A stretch of 11,523 nt of DNA, from contig CAAECI010000130.1 of the NCBI GenBank assembly GCA_900754255.1, positions 1 to 11,523 on the forward strand, in the 5' to 3' direction. Origin of the DNA: an uncultured Succinivibrio sp. Lineage in GTDB: Bacteria; Pseudomonadota; Gammaproteobacteria; Enterobacterales; Succinivibrionaceae. Below, in pieces: positions 1 to 6,433 of the stretch (positions within the stretch are counted from its first letter, which is position 1; every line of letters starts with the position of its first letter). The position numbers and the translations under genes are program-made. A model generated the notes under the pieces. That model made no database searches. It was not told the origin of the DNA and saw only the letters and a list, made by a program, of their open reading frames with translations.

Positions 1-390
1 AAAGACCTTAAAGCCCTCGGCACATAAGATCTTGCAGGCCTCATAGGTTTCTACGGGATCGGGCAAAAGGTAACGTACATCAGGATGGATCTCAACCTTG
101 ATCCAGTCCGTTCCCAGAGCTTCGCGGGCCAAACGGGCTGCAAAGACCGCTTCGCGGGCGTTTTTAGCACCTGAGGTGTTGGGCATGAAGGTTACACCCA
201 GCTCCTTCAGAGGGCGCACGATTTCATCGGAATGATGCTCGACGTCCACGCGCTTTACCGCCATGGTGGCGATCTGTGCCCCTGATGCCTTACAGGACTC
301 TGCCAATTGCTCGGCCGAAGCGTATTTACCGGTTCCTATTATGAGGCGGTTTGAGAATTCCTTGCCGTCTAAAATCAATTTCTGAGTCAT
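1..390 (-). CDS. thiG: Thiazole synthase ThiG, N-terminal part (cut by window edge)
   Basis: ThiG condenses 1-deoxy-D-xylulose 5-phosphate, dehydroglycine and sulfur from ThiS thiocarboxylate into the thiazole phosphate moiety of thiamine in the cytosol. The 130 codons visible read as a typical ThiG start: an early LIIGTGKY segment, then TMAVKRVD, LMPNTSGA and WIKVEIHPD. The lysine of this last motif (residue 98) matches the Schiff-base lysine of the family. The DPVETYEA stretch follows. ThiG is usually about 256 residues, so roughly half lies beyond the left edge. The ATG at 390 is preceded by a strong AGGAGG at 397-402, which overlaps the last codons of thiS. The thiS stop is only two bases upstream, so the two genes are probably translationally coupled. 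By analogy with the enterobacterial operon, thiH would be expected next, but it cannot be seen. Confidence 0.96.
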   Translation of the reverse strand, partial: MTQKLILDGKEFSNRLIIGTGKYASAEQLAESCKASGAQIATMAVKRVDVEHHSDEIVRPLKELGVTFMPNTSGAKNAREAVFAARLAREALGTDWIKVEIHPDVRYLLPDPVETYEACKILCAEGFKVF

Positions 391-392
391 GT

Positions 393-593
393 CTAGCCTC
401 CTGCTACCAGACTGAAAACATCTATTTGCATACCATCCTTCAGCACGAAGGTGCCCCACTGTGCCTTAGGAACGATTTCCTCGTCACAGGCGGCAGCGCT
501 GCCCTCGATGCTTACACCTTTTTCTTCTAAAAATTCCTTTAAGCTCATGTCATGATCGAGCGTGACATTATTGCCGTTAAAAACTATCTGCAT
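393..593 (-). CDS. thiS: Sulfur carrier protein ThiS
   Basis: ThiS is a small ubiquitin-like protein. Its C-terminal Gly-Gly is adenylated by ThiF and converted to a thiocarboxylate, which donates sulfur to ThiG. I chose the ATG at 593, giving 66 residues beginning MQIVFNGNNV, because this matches the usual ThiS length and N-terminus and has an AAGGA eight bases upstream. The open frame also reaches an ATG at 647, but that would add 18 atypical residues and overlap the end of thiF. The family features seen are the internal IVPKAQWG segment (compare IVPREQW in E. coli) and the terminal VAGG. Its place between thiF and thiG matches thiFSG of enterobacteria. Confidence 0.95.
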   Translation of the reverse strand: MQIVFNGNNVTLDHDMSLKEFLEEKGVSIEGSAAACDEEIVPKAQWGTFVLKDGMQIDVFSLVAGG

Positions 594-630
594 GTATTTA
601 TTCCTTGTGTTGCCGAACTCATTCCTGTTG

Positions 631-1350
631 TTATTGCCCGTCTGCACAGCAACTGCAACTTTTATCTCGCTTCAATTTCATGGAACGCACGGTGCGATTT
701 TTTAAATCGTAAAGCCACACGCGCCCGAAGATGTTGCAGCCTGCAAAATAATCCATGGCCAAGGCGGCGGCATTACACGACATAGCTCCTGCCCAAGGTC
801 CGGTGATCCCCCTAAAAGCAGGCTTGGCATCCTGTCCTGCAAGACAGGCATAGCAGCCAAATTGCCTGGTGCTTTCCTCATCTGAGAATTTAAAGGCACA
901 AAGCATGGCGTTGGAGGCGGCAATCGAGCAATGGATCAAATCCTTTTTAAGACGAGCACACATACGTGATGCCAAAAGTCTCGTGGCAATATTGTCCGCA
1001 AGATCCATTACCAGATCCGCATCCTTGGCAAAATCCTCAAAATTTCCCTCGTCAACGCGCCCGAAGGTGCGAACCTTTACCCGCGGATCGAGCTTACGAA
1101 GCTCACGGGCACAGCAGAGATTTTTAGATTTGCCTATGTCCTCGCTGTTAAACATTACCTGACGATGCAGATTGGAATCCTCCACCACGTCGTCGTCTGC
1201 AACGGTGACGGAGAGCAAGCCCGCCCCCACCAACATATAGGTACAAAGTCCGCCCAGCCCGCCGCTGCCGATCACGGCAATGCGTTTGTCCTTTAAAAGC
1301 TCATCAAGATCTTCATAACCTTGAATAAGTCTCTGTCTTGCATAGCGCAT
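631..1350 (-). CDS. thiF: ThiS adenylyltransferase ThiF
   Basis: ThiF is an E1-like enzyme that adenylates the C-terminal glycine of ThiS. At 239 residues it is slightly shorter than E. coli ThiF (about 250). Visible in order: the MRYARQRL start, the ATP-binding GSGGLGG (28-34), DDDVVEDSNLHRQ (52-64), the E1-type D-x-x-D-N as DLADN (116-120), and a zinc site made of CYAC (166-169) and CSCC (232-235). Odd: where E. coli ThiF has an Asn-Cys pair before the AGV.GP segment (the cysteine that links to ThiS), this protein reads KPAFRGITGP, so that cysteine seems absent. The ATG at 1350 is favoured by an in-frame TAA immediately upstream and by an AAGGAG about 12 bases upstream. It lies 25 bases after thiDE and 37 bases before thiS in one operon. 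MoeB or HesA are alternatives by fold, but the context is decisive for ThiF. Confidence 0.93.
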   Translation of the reverse strand: MRYARQRLIQGYEDLDELLKDKRIAVIGSGGLGGLCTYMLVGAGLLSVTVADDDVVEDSNLHRQVMFNSEDIGKSKNLCCARELRKLDPRVKVRTFGRVDEGNFEDFAKDADLVMDLADNIATRLLASRMCARLKKDLIHCSIAASNAMLCAFKFSDEESTRQFGCYACLAGQDAKPAFRGITGPWAGAMSCNAAALAMDYFAGCNIFGRVWLYDLKNRTVRSMKLKRDKSCSCCADGQ

Positions 1351-1375
1351 TTAAGTGCAATGCTCCTTTTTTCAA

Positions 1376-2944
1376 CTACTCCCCGCCTGCTCCGAAGATC
1401 TCAAGCCAGGATCTTACGGCCGCATCGGGATCATCTGCTTTGGTAACGGCCGTCACTACGGCAGCCGACAAAAGCCCCATTTCCTTTAATATTCCGGCAT
1501 TTGCAAGCGTAATTCCGCCTATGGCTGTGGCGCTTATGCCGGCAGATCTTATAAGCCTGACCTCACGCGAAAGCTTCCAAAGCCCCTGCGGCTTTGAAGG
1601 CATCGCCTTGGTATTCGTGGGAAAAATGTGTCCGAGCGCCACATATGAGGGCTTTAAAGCTATGGCCTTCATAAGCTCGTAGGGACCGTGAGTGGAAACG
1701 CCAAGACGCATGCCCGCCTTTAAAATGAAATCGAGATCGGCCGTGCGCAGATCCTCCATTCCCAGATGTACACCGTAGGCTCCGGCCTTAGCGGCAAGCT
1801 CATAGTGATCGTCTATGAACAATCTTGCCGCATATTTTCGGGCAAGACGTACGCTACGCTCTATCTCCTCATAAAGATCGGATCTTGATTTATCCTTGAT
1901 ACGCAGCTGTAAAGTACGCACGCCCAAAGATAAAGCGCGCTCTATCCACTCTGAGGAATCAAGCACCGGATAAAAGCCCAGATCCAGCGGGCAGGCCTTA
2001 AAGCCCTGCGCTCTCGGAGCGGGGAAGCCCTCCTCATAAACCTCGGGGATGAAATCCTGCTGTAAAAAATCCTCATGATGGCCCACAGGAGGGCGATGAT
2101 CGTCGCTTTTAAGATCCGGATGCATGATCCCGGCCGTCACATAGGCCTTGGCAAGAGCTGACGCATCTGCAATCTCATAGCCTGCAGACAGTGAGGCTGC
2201 CAAAAAGGATGACAGCGCACATCCGCCGCCGTGAGCCCCCTCACCGCTCTTTCTTGCATGCACCAACTGACAGCTAAAATCGTCTGAAGACAAATAATCT
2301 CTTGAGCTTAAGCGCTCGTCGCCGTGGCCGCCCTTAATGAGGACGGTACAGCCGTGACGGGTAAAGCTTTTGGAAAGAGCGCTAAGCCCCTCACGCTCAA
2401 GTCTTCCCCGATCCCAGCCTGACAGATTCAAGGCCTCGTTGAGATTGGGAGTGAAGACGTCGCTTACGCGCAAAATACGCTCAAGGGATCCTGACAGATC
2501 CGCACTTTCAAAGTTGCCGGCGGTGGCGGTTAAAACCGGATCCCATACGACCATAGCCTGCTTTAAGGGGCCTTCCAGATAGGACAAGGTAAGCTCCAAA
2601 ATCTCCTTGGAGGTGATGAGTCCTACCTTTACGGCCCTGATGTTTGCAAAATCAGCTATCAGCGTATCCATGGTCTCCTTAAACAAGGCAGGATCCGTGC
2701 TCATAACGGTACCTACCCGCTTTAAGGACTGTACGGTCAAAGCCGTAGGACAGCAAAGCGCAAATGCTCCCGCATCGTGCACGCTCAGGCAGTCGGCAGT
2801 AAGTCCGGCACCGCCTCCCGAATCAATCCCGGCTATCACCAATGTCAAAGCCCGATCGTGATCGGTTCGCGCAAGCTCGGCAAGCTCGGCTCTGGTAACT
2901 GGTCCCGTGCTTTTGAAAACCCGCACTTCCTCTTGATCTGTCAT
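1376..2944 (-). CDS. thiDE: Bifunctional HMP-phosphate kinase / thiamine-phosphate synthase (ThiD-ThiE fusion)
   Basis: One polypeptide of 522 residues joins two consecutive steps: phosphorylation of HMP-P to HMP-PP (ThiD), and coupling of HMP-PP to thiazole phosphate to give thiamine monophosphate (ThiE). The ThiD half (about 32-275) shows AGIDSGGGAGLTAD, PTALTVQS, WDPVLTATAG, TPNLNEA, VLIKGGHGDE and the anion-hole loop HGGGC with Cys242. The usual loop is HGTGC. A linker of about 45 residues follows. The ThiE half (about 323-520) shows QLRIKDK, LFIDDHYELA, YGVHLGMED, GVSTHG, ALGHIFPTNTK and AIGGI, all canonical and close to E. coli ThiE. I chose the ATG at 2944 because GGGG lies about six bases upstream. 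A TTG at 2965 in the same frame would add seven residues. It starts just after thiC and occupies the position of thiE in E. coli thiCEFSGH. Confidence 0.95.
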   Translation of the reverse strand: MTDQEEVRVFKSTGPVTRAELAELARTDHDRALTLVIAGIDSGGGAGLTADCLSVHDAGAFALCCPTALTVQSLKRVGTVMSTDPALFKETMDTLIADFANIRAVKVGLITSKEILELTLSYLEGPLKQAMVVWDPVLTATAGNFESADLSGSLERILRVSDVFTPNLNEALNLSGWDRGRLEREGLSALSKSFTRHGCTVLIKGGHGDERLSSRDYLSSDDFSCQLVHARKSGEGAHGGGCALSSFLAASLSAGYEIADASALAKAYVTAGIMHPDLKSDDHRPPVGHHEDFLQQDFIPEVYEEGFPAPRAQGFKACPLDLGFYPVLDSSEWIERALSLGVRTLQLRIKDKSRSDLYEEIERSVRLARKYAARLFIDDHYELAAKAGAYGVHLGMEDLRTADLDFILKAGMRLGVSTHGPYELMKAIALKPSYVALGHIFPTNTKAMPSKPQGLWKLSREVRLIRSAGISATAIGGITLANAGILKEMGLLSAAVVTAVTKADDPDAAVRSWLEIFGAGGE

Positions 2945-2967
2945 TTTGTACCCCGAAATCACCAAGA

Positions 2968-4503
2968 CTACTTGTTAAGGTATTTTTTTACCAAGGCACG
3001 ATTTAAGCGTATGGGACAAAAACGCGGACCGCACATCGAGCAAAATGCGGGCTCATGGCCGCAATTCTCGGGCATCTTGCGCGCCCAAACCTCATAGGCA
3101 TGCATGGGATCTAAGGACAAAGTAAACTGATCGAACCAACGAAAATCTGCGCGGGCGCGCGCCATGGCACTGTCGCGCAATCTGGCATTGGGAAGTCCCT
3201 TGGCCAGATCCGCCGCATGGGCGGCCAATTTATAGGTGATAAGACCGGTCTTAACATCCTCCTCATCAGGCAGTGCCAAATGCTCAGAGGGGGTAACATA
3301 GCAGAGCATGGCCGTACCGAAGGCGGCGATCTGAGACCCGCCTATGGCCGAGGTTATATGATCGTAACCGGGAGCTATGTCGGTGACGAGGGGACCTAAG
3401 GTGTAAAAGGGAGCGTAATTGCAGAACTTTTCCTGCAGACGTTGGTTTTCTTCGATTTTATCCATAGGCACATGCCCCGGCCCTTCGATGAAGCACTGTA
3501 CGCCGGCATCGAAGCAACGCTTGGCAAGCTTACCTATATTCTCAAGCTCGCCGTACTGTGCCTTGTCACAGGCATCGTCAATGCAGCCCGGACGCAGACC
3601 GTCACCCAAGGACAGAGCCACATCGTATTCATGGCAGATCTCAAGCAACTCGTCAAAATGAGCATAGGCCATATTCTCTTCATTTTTGCGCATCATGACG
3701 GAGGCCATAACCGATCCGCCGCGGGAGACGATCCCCAGAGTTCTTGCGGCCGCATACGGCAACAGATCCTCGGTAAGTCCGGCATGAATGGTGAAGTAAT
3801 CCACGCCCTGACGCGCCTGATCGCGCACGGTGTCGCGGAACACCTCCCAGGTCAAATCCTCGGTCTTGCCCTCGGCTCTATCAAGCGCCTCATACACGGG
3901 GACGGTACCAATAGGAACAGGAGAGGCGCGCAGGATGGCATTTCTAAGTCCCATCAGATCGTCAATGCCGGTTGAAAGATCCATCACGGTATCGGCGCCG
4001 TGCTTTAATGACAGCTTGAGCTTTTTGACCTCCTCTTCAAAATTTGAGGACAGAGAGGAGGCACCGATATTGGCGTTGACCTTTACGGCATATTTGGCGC
4101 CAATGATCATGGGCTCGGCTTCAGGATGGTTGATATTGGCAGGAATTACTGCCCGTCCCGAGGCAAGAGACTTCATCACGTCCTCAGGGGTGAAGGCCAT
4201 GCCCTCGCCGCTCTTTGCCGATTCGCGTACGGCGGCAAATTCCATTTCGGGAGTGATCACGCCCTCCTTGGCCAGATCGAGCTGAGTTTTTCCTCTGTGA
4301 GCACCGGCATGACGCTCGGCGATCCAGCTTTTTCTTGAAAAGTTATTGCCGCCCTCGACGGTATAGCTAAGAATTTTTTCGCCGTTGCTAAGGTTCAATT
4401 CATTAAACGGCACCGCGATGTCATCACGTGAGCCTTTAATGAAAATCTTCCTGATATCGGGGCTGTAACCTTGAGGTTTTGAAGAGCTGTTAAGATTGGA
4501 CAT
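2968..4503 (-). CDS. thiC: Phosphomethylpyrimidine synthase ThiC
   Basis: ThiC is a radical-SAM enzyme that rearranges aminoimidazole ribotide into hydroxymethylpyrimidine phosphate. Signature segments include GVITPEMEFAAVRE, PANINHPEAEPMIIG, KVNANIGASS, ADTVMDLSTG, SPVPIGTVP, DYFTIHAG, GIVSRGGS, SLGDGLRPG, EGPGHVPMDKI, FYTLGPLVTDIAPGYDH and LCYVTPSEHL. The [4Fe-4S] motif CSMCGPRFC lies near the C-terminus (Cys488, Cys491, Cys496). The protein has 511 residues, against about 630 in E. coli. The shortening is in the N-terminal region and at the very C-terminal tail. I chose the ATG at 4503 because it has AGGA ten bases upstream and because its start codon lies in a hairpin suited to riboswitch control. 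An in-frame ATG at 4542 would add 13 residues but lacks a ribosome-binding site. It is the first gene of the thiamine operon. Confidence 0.97.
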   Translation of the reverse strand: MSNLNSSSKPQGYSPDIRKIFIKGSRDDIAVPFNELNLSNGEKILSYTVEGGNNFSRKSWIAERHAGAHRGKTQLDLAKEGVITPEMEFAAVRESAKSGEGMAFTPEDVMKSLASGRAVIPANINHPEAEPMIIGAKYAVKVNANIGASSLSSNFEEEVKKLKLSLKHGADTVMDLSTGIDDLMGLRNAILRASPVPIGTVPVYEALDRAEGKTEDLTWEVFRDTVRDQARQGVDYFTIHAGLTEDLLPYAAARTLGIVSRGGSVMASVMMRKNEENMAYAHFDELLEICHEYDVALSLGDGLRPGCIDDACDKAQYGELENIGKLAKRCFDAGVQCFIEGPGHVPMDKIEENQRLQEKFCNYAPFYTLGPLVTDIAPGYDHITSAIGGSQIAAFGTAMLCYVTPSEHLALPDEEDVKTGLITYKLAAHAADLAKGLPNARLRDSAMARARADFRWFDQFTLSLDPMHAYEVWARKMPENCGHEPAFCSMCGPRFCPIRLNRALVKKYLNK

Positions 4504-4554
4504 TCCGTATGCATCCTGAAGCGGTAAAAAATTAAATTGCATGCATGCCGGAAT
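4502..4554 (-). promoter_or_regulatory. Start-codon-sequestering hairpin of the thiC leader (expression platform)
   Basis: On the minus strand ATTCCG (4554-4549) pairs with CGGAAT (4507-4502), and ATGCAT (4546-4541) pairs with ATGCAT (4514-4509). A two-base bulge and a one-base bulge separate the two helices, giving 12 base pairs in all. The first two bases of the thiC ATG (4503-4502) are inside the stem, and the AGGA Shine-Dalgarno (4517-4514) sits at the loop edge. The pairing was read directly. The role as the OFF state of the TPP riboswitch is inferred. Confidence 0.65.
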
Positions 4555-4558
4555 CTTG

Positions 4559-4639
4559 TTGTCTACGCAGGTATTAACCTGATCAGATCATCGCGGATTC
4601 TGCCTTGGCAGTCTCAGCCCCGTACGGGCACTCCGACAA
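4559..4639 (-). promoter_or_regulatory. TPP riboswitch (THI element) upstream of thiC
   Basis: The minus strand shows the conserved THI-box order. P1 is TTGTC (4639-4635) closing with GACAA (4563-4559). After the 5' strand come CGGAGTGCC, the invariant GGCTGAGA, a short variable hairpin CTGC-CAAG-GCAG, then CTGATCAGGTTAATACCTG and GCGTAG. This corresponds to the CTGATCTGGATAATGCCAGCG segment of E. coli thiM/thiC leaders. It lies directly before thiC, as expected. No strong GC hairpin with a T run follows, so control is probably at translation rather than by attenuation. Confidence 0.93.
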
Positions 4640-4648
4640 GCTTTTGGC

Positions 4649-4677
4649 ATTATGGATCAATAGAATAACCCTTACAA
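4649..4677 (-). promoter_or_regulatory. Candidate sigma-70 promoter for the thiamine operon
   Basis: On the minus strand TTGTAA (4677-4672) and CATAAT (4654-4649) are separated by 17 bases, placing a start near 4642, just before the riboswitch. A second pair, TCGACA (4689-4684) and TATTCT (4667-4662), has 16-base spacing and would start near 4655. Either would give a transcript beginning with the aptamer. This is sequence-pattern evidence only. Confidence 0.5.
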
Positions 4678-4767
4678 GTATTTTGTCGAGAAAAGATCTT
4701 TTTCAGAAAATTGTATTTACACCATAACCGAGGGAGTCTTGGCGTTTTCTTTAGTCTAATTTTTGTT

Positions 4768-4773
4768 TAAAAT
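4768..4773 (+). promoter_or_regulatory. Possible -10 element (TAAAAT) for the leader before the EAL gene
   Basis: TAAAAT follows an AT-rich tract (4750-4773) on the plus strand. No good -35 box lies 16-18 bases upstream, so this is weak. If used, transcription would start near 4780 and give the EAL gene a leader of about 250 bases, including the hairpins at 4788-4837 and 4842-4883. Confidence 0.25.
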
Positions 4774-4787
4774 AGCAGGCATCTCGC

Positions 4788-4837
4788 AAAACGAAGCAAG
4801 TTTGCCTTGAGATATTGTTCTCAGACCTCGTTTTTTT
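4788..4837 (+). other. Nested inverted repeats ending in a T run (possible early terminator or small RNA)
   Basis: AAAACGA (4788-4794) pairs with TCGTTTT (4828-4834), enclosing GCAAGTTTGC (4797-4806) and a TGAGA...TCTCA hairpin (4808-4823). Seven Ts run from 4831 to 4837. On the plus strand this could fold as a branched stem ending at a U tract, like an intrinsic terminator, shortly after the possible promoter at 4768. The pairing is seen directly; expression and function are unknown. Confidence 0.35.
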
Positions 4838-4841
4838 GCAT

Positions 4842-4883
4842 ATGTTTTCCACTCGCCAATGCCCCGCATTCGTACGGAAACAT
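4842..4883 (+). other. Long imperfect hairpin in the leader of the EAL gene
   Basis: ATGTTTTCC (4842-4850) pairs with GGAAACAT (4876-4883), with one bulged T. Within it, AATGC (4858-4862) pairs with GCATT (4866-4870) around a CCC loop. The two helices are separated by an asymmetric internal loop (about 7 and 5 bases), an arrangement more typical of structured RNA than of an operator. No known riboswitch consensus was recognised here. Confidence 0.4.
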
Positions 4884-4928
4884 CGGGTCTAGGCCCCCTG
4901 CAATCCGTAGTCAATAGGCGGGATCCTG

Positions 4929-4947
4929 ACGGCTAAAGGTCGTTTTT
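4929..4947 (+). terminator. Short terminator-like hairpin before the EAL gene
   Basis: ACGGC (4929-4933) pairs with GTCGT (4939-4943), with one G-T wobble, around the loop TAAAG, and the stem runs straight into Ts (4943-4947). It is short and could be chance. With the two inverted repeats upstream, it makes 4788-4947 a stretch of consecutive hairpins. The rest of the gene-free interval 4640-5029 shows nothing recognisable apart from the thiC promoter. Confidence 0.3.
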
Positions 4948-5029
4948 ATCCTCTGCGTGAAGTCACCGCTTGATCCTAAAAAAGAACGAGGCGGGAAATT
5001 GTAAACTCCAAACGTCGGAGCATAAGCGT

Positions 5030-6391
5030 ATGCCAAAAAACGCCATTAAAACCGAGACTGTTGCCAACGGAGATCCCATCTCCAGGGTCCACGGCCAAAA
5101 TATACCGCTATGCTTGAGTCTTGCAGACTTTGAGCAAAAAAGCGGGAGCATGCTTTCAAGGCCTATGGGACCGCCCTATGCCGCAGTATTCTTACAGATC
5201 GCCGACATACGTCGTCTGATTGCGGTTGCAGGCCTTGCAAAAGCCGATGAATTCATTGACTATATAAAAAAAGCCCTGCAGCAAGCCTTCTCATCCCCCC
5301 TTGAAATAAGCTGTCCTTTCTCACTCGGATCATTTTTACTGCTGGCCCCACACGACGACTCCTTACCAAAACGCCTGCAGGATCTCCGTGCCTTGATAAA
5401 GTCTGCGGCGCCCTTTAGATATTTGAAGCTCAAGTGCGGTTTATACCCGATTAAAGCTAATGAGGATCTTCCCGTGCATAAGATCTTTGAGAGAGCCGAG
5501 CACTGCTGTAAATCCGTTTTGAAGGATAAGCGCCGTCACCTCGCCGTATTCGATCATGAAACGGCTCACGAGCTTGAGCTTCGACATCACATACGAGAGT
5601 ATTTCCTCGAGGCCATGGGATCGGGTGAGCTTTCCATTGCCCTGCAGCCCATAGTTGCAACCTCCGACGGCAATGTTGATTACTGCGAGGCCTTAGCGCG
5701 CTGGAATGACAAAAAATACGGCTATATTCCTCCGAGACTGTTCGTGGATGTATTGGAAAAAAGCGGCATGATCCACAAGCTTGATCTGTTTACGGCCAAA
5801 AAAGCCTGTTCTCTGGCCGCCCATATATTTGAGCGCAGCGGTAAATGGCCGCACTTTTCCGTTAATCTCTCGCGTCTTGACTTTGAAGCCTGCGATATCG
5901 AAGCGGAACTTGAGAGTATACTCAAGGAAACTGGGGTTCCGACCTCCTCCGTGTGTATCGAGATCACCGAAACCATGCTTTCAAATGACGAGAAAAGATT
6001 TAAAAAGATCCTGTGTGCATTCAAGGAAAAGGGGCATGAGCTGTGGATCGATGATTTCGGCAGCGGCTTTTCCTCCTTCAACGTGCTTAAGGATTACGAT
6101 TTTGACGTTATTAAGCTGGATCTGCGTTTTTTTGAAAGGTTTTTGACTAATGTCAAATCCTCAAAGATCATCGCCTCCGTGATCCGCATGGCCAAGGATC
6201 TTGGAGTGAAGGCCCTCGCGGAGGGAATAGAGATCCAAGAATGCGTGGAGTTTTTGAAAAAAGAAAAATGCGATCTGATCCAAGGCTTTTTCGTGAGCAA
6301 GCCGCTCCCCTCAAGCGGCATCTCCGACATCTTCATGGGGACAAGCACGCCCTTGTCCGTGATCAAGGCTCAGGCGCTGCTTAAGGCCTAG
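5030..6391 (+). CDS. EAL-domain cyclic-di-GMP phosphodiesterase with degenerate GGDEF domain
   Basis: The likely role is hydrolysis of c-di-GMP to pGpG. The protein has 453 residues from the ATG at 5030, which has GGAG nine bases upstream. The frame also opens from a TTG at 4970, which I judge less likely. Residues about 48-180 look like a GGDEF fold in which the GGDEF signature is replaced by LGSFL (99-103), so no cyclase activity is expected. The EAL domain (about 195-440) has EALARW (Glu220), SVNLS (Asn279), EITET (Glu311), IDDFGSGFSS (Asp341-Asp342), VIKLD (Lys362), AEGIE and IQGFFVSKP (Gln418). All metal-binding and catalytic positions are therefore kept and activity is likely. No transmembrane segment or sensor domain is evident; the short N-terminus is polar, so it is probably cytosolic. 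It is transcribed away from thiC and converges on kdsB. The target process (biofilm, motility) cannot be told from the sequence. Confidence 0.9.
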   Translation: MPKNAIKTETVANGDPISRVHGQNIPLCLSLADFEQKSGSMLSRPMGPPYAAVFLQIADIRRLIAVAGLAKADEFIDYIKKALQQAFSSPLEISCPFSLGSFLLLAPHDDSLPKRLQDLRALIKSAAPFRYLKLKCGLYPIKANEDLPVHKIFERAEHCCKSVLKDKRRHLAVFDHETAHELELRHHIREYFLEAMGSGELSIALQPIVATSDGNVDYCEALARWNDKKYGYIPPRLFVDVLEKSGMIHKLDLFTAKKACSLAAHIFERSGKWPHFSVNLSRLDFEACDIEAELESILKETGVPTSSVCIEITETMLSNDEKRFKKILCAFKEKGHELWIDDFGSGFSSFNVLKDYDFDVIKLDLRFFERFLTNVKSSKIIASVIRMAKDLGVKALAEGIEIQECVEFLKKEKCDLIQGFFVSKPLPSSGISDIFMGTSTPLSVIKAQALLKA

Positions 6392-6400
6392 TCCCCTAAA

Positions 6401-6427
6401 GCCCTCCGACGAAGGCTTGTTGAGGGC
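6401..6427. terminator. Possible bidirectional terminator between convergent genes
   Basis: GCCCTC (6401-6406) pairs with GAGGGC (6422-6427) around a 15-base loop, within the 42-base gap between the EAL gene and kdsB, which converge here. Neither side has a clear T run, so termination strength is doubtful. An alternative pairing, AAGCC with GGCTT, competes. Confidence 0.35.
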
Positions 6428-6433
6428 GGCACT

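Noticed and set aside
3442..3975. Open frame of 177 codons on the plus strand, with another of 151 codons at 3830-4285
   Set aside because: Both lie wholly antisense to the strongly conserved thiC coding sequence and show no recognisable domain; they are shadows of its codon bias.
4774..5029. c-di-GMP riboswitch before the EAL gene
   Set aside because: The region is structured, but the conserved GEMM-I core segments could not be found, so no riboswitch class is assigned.
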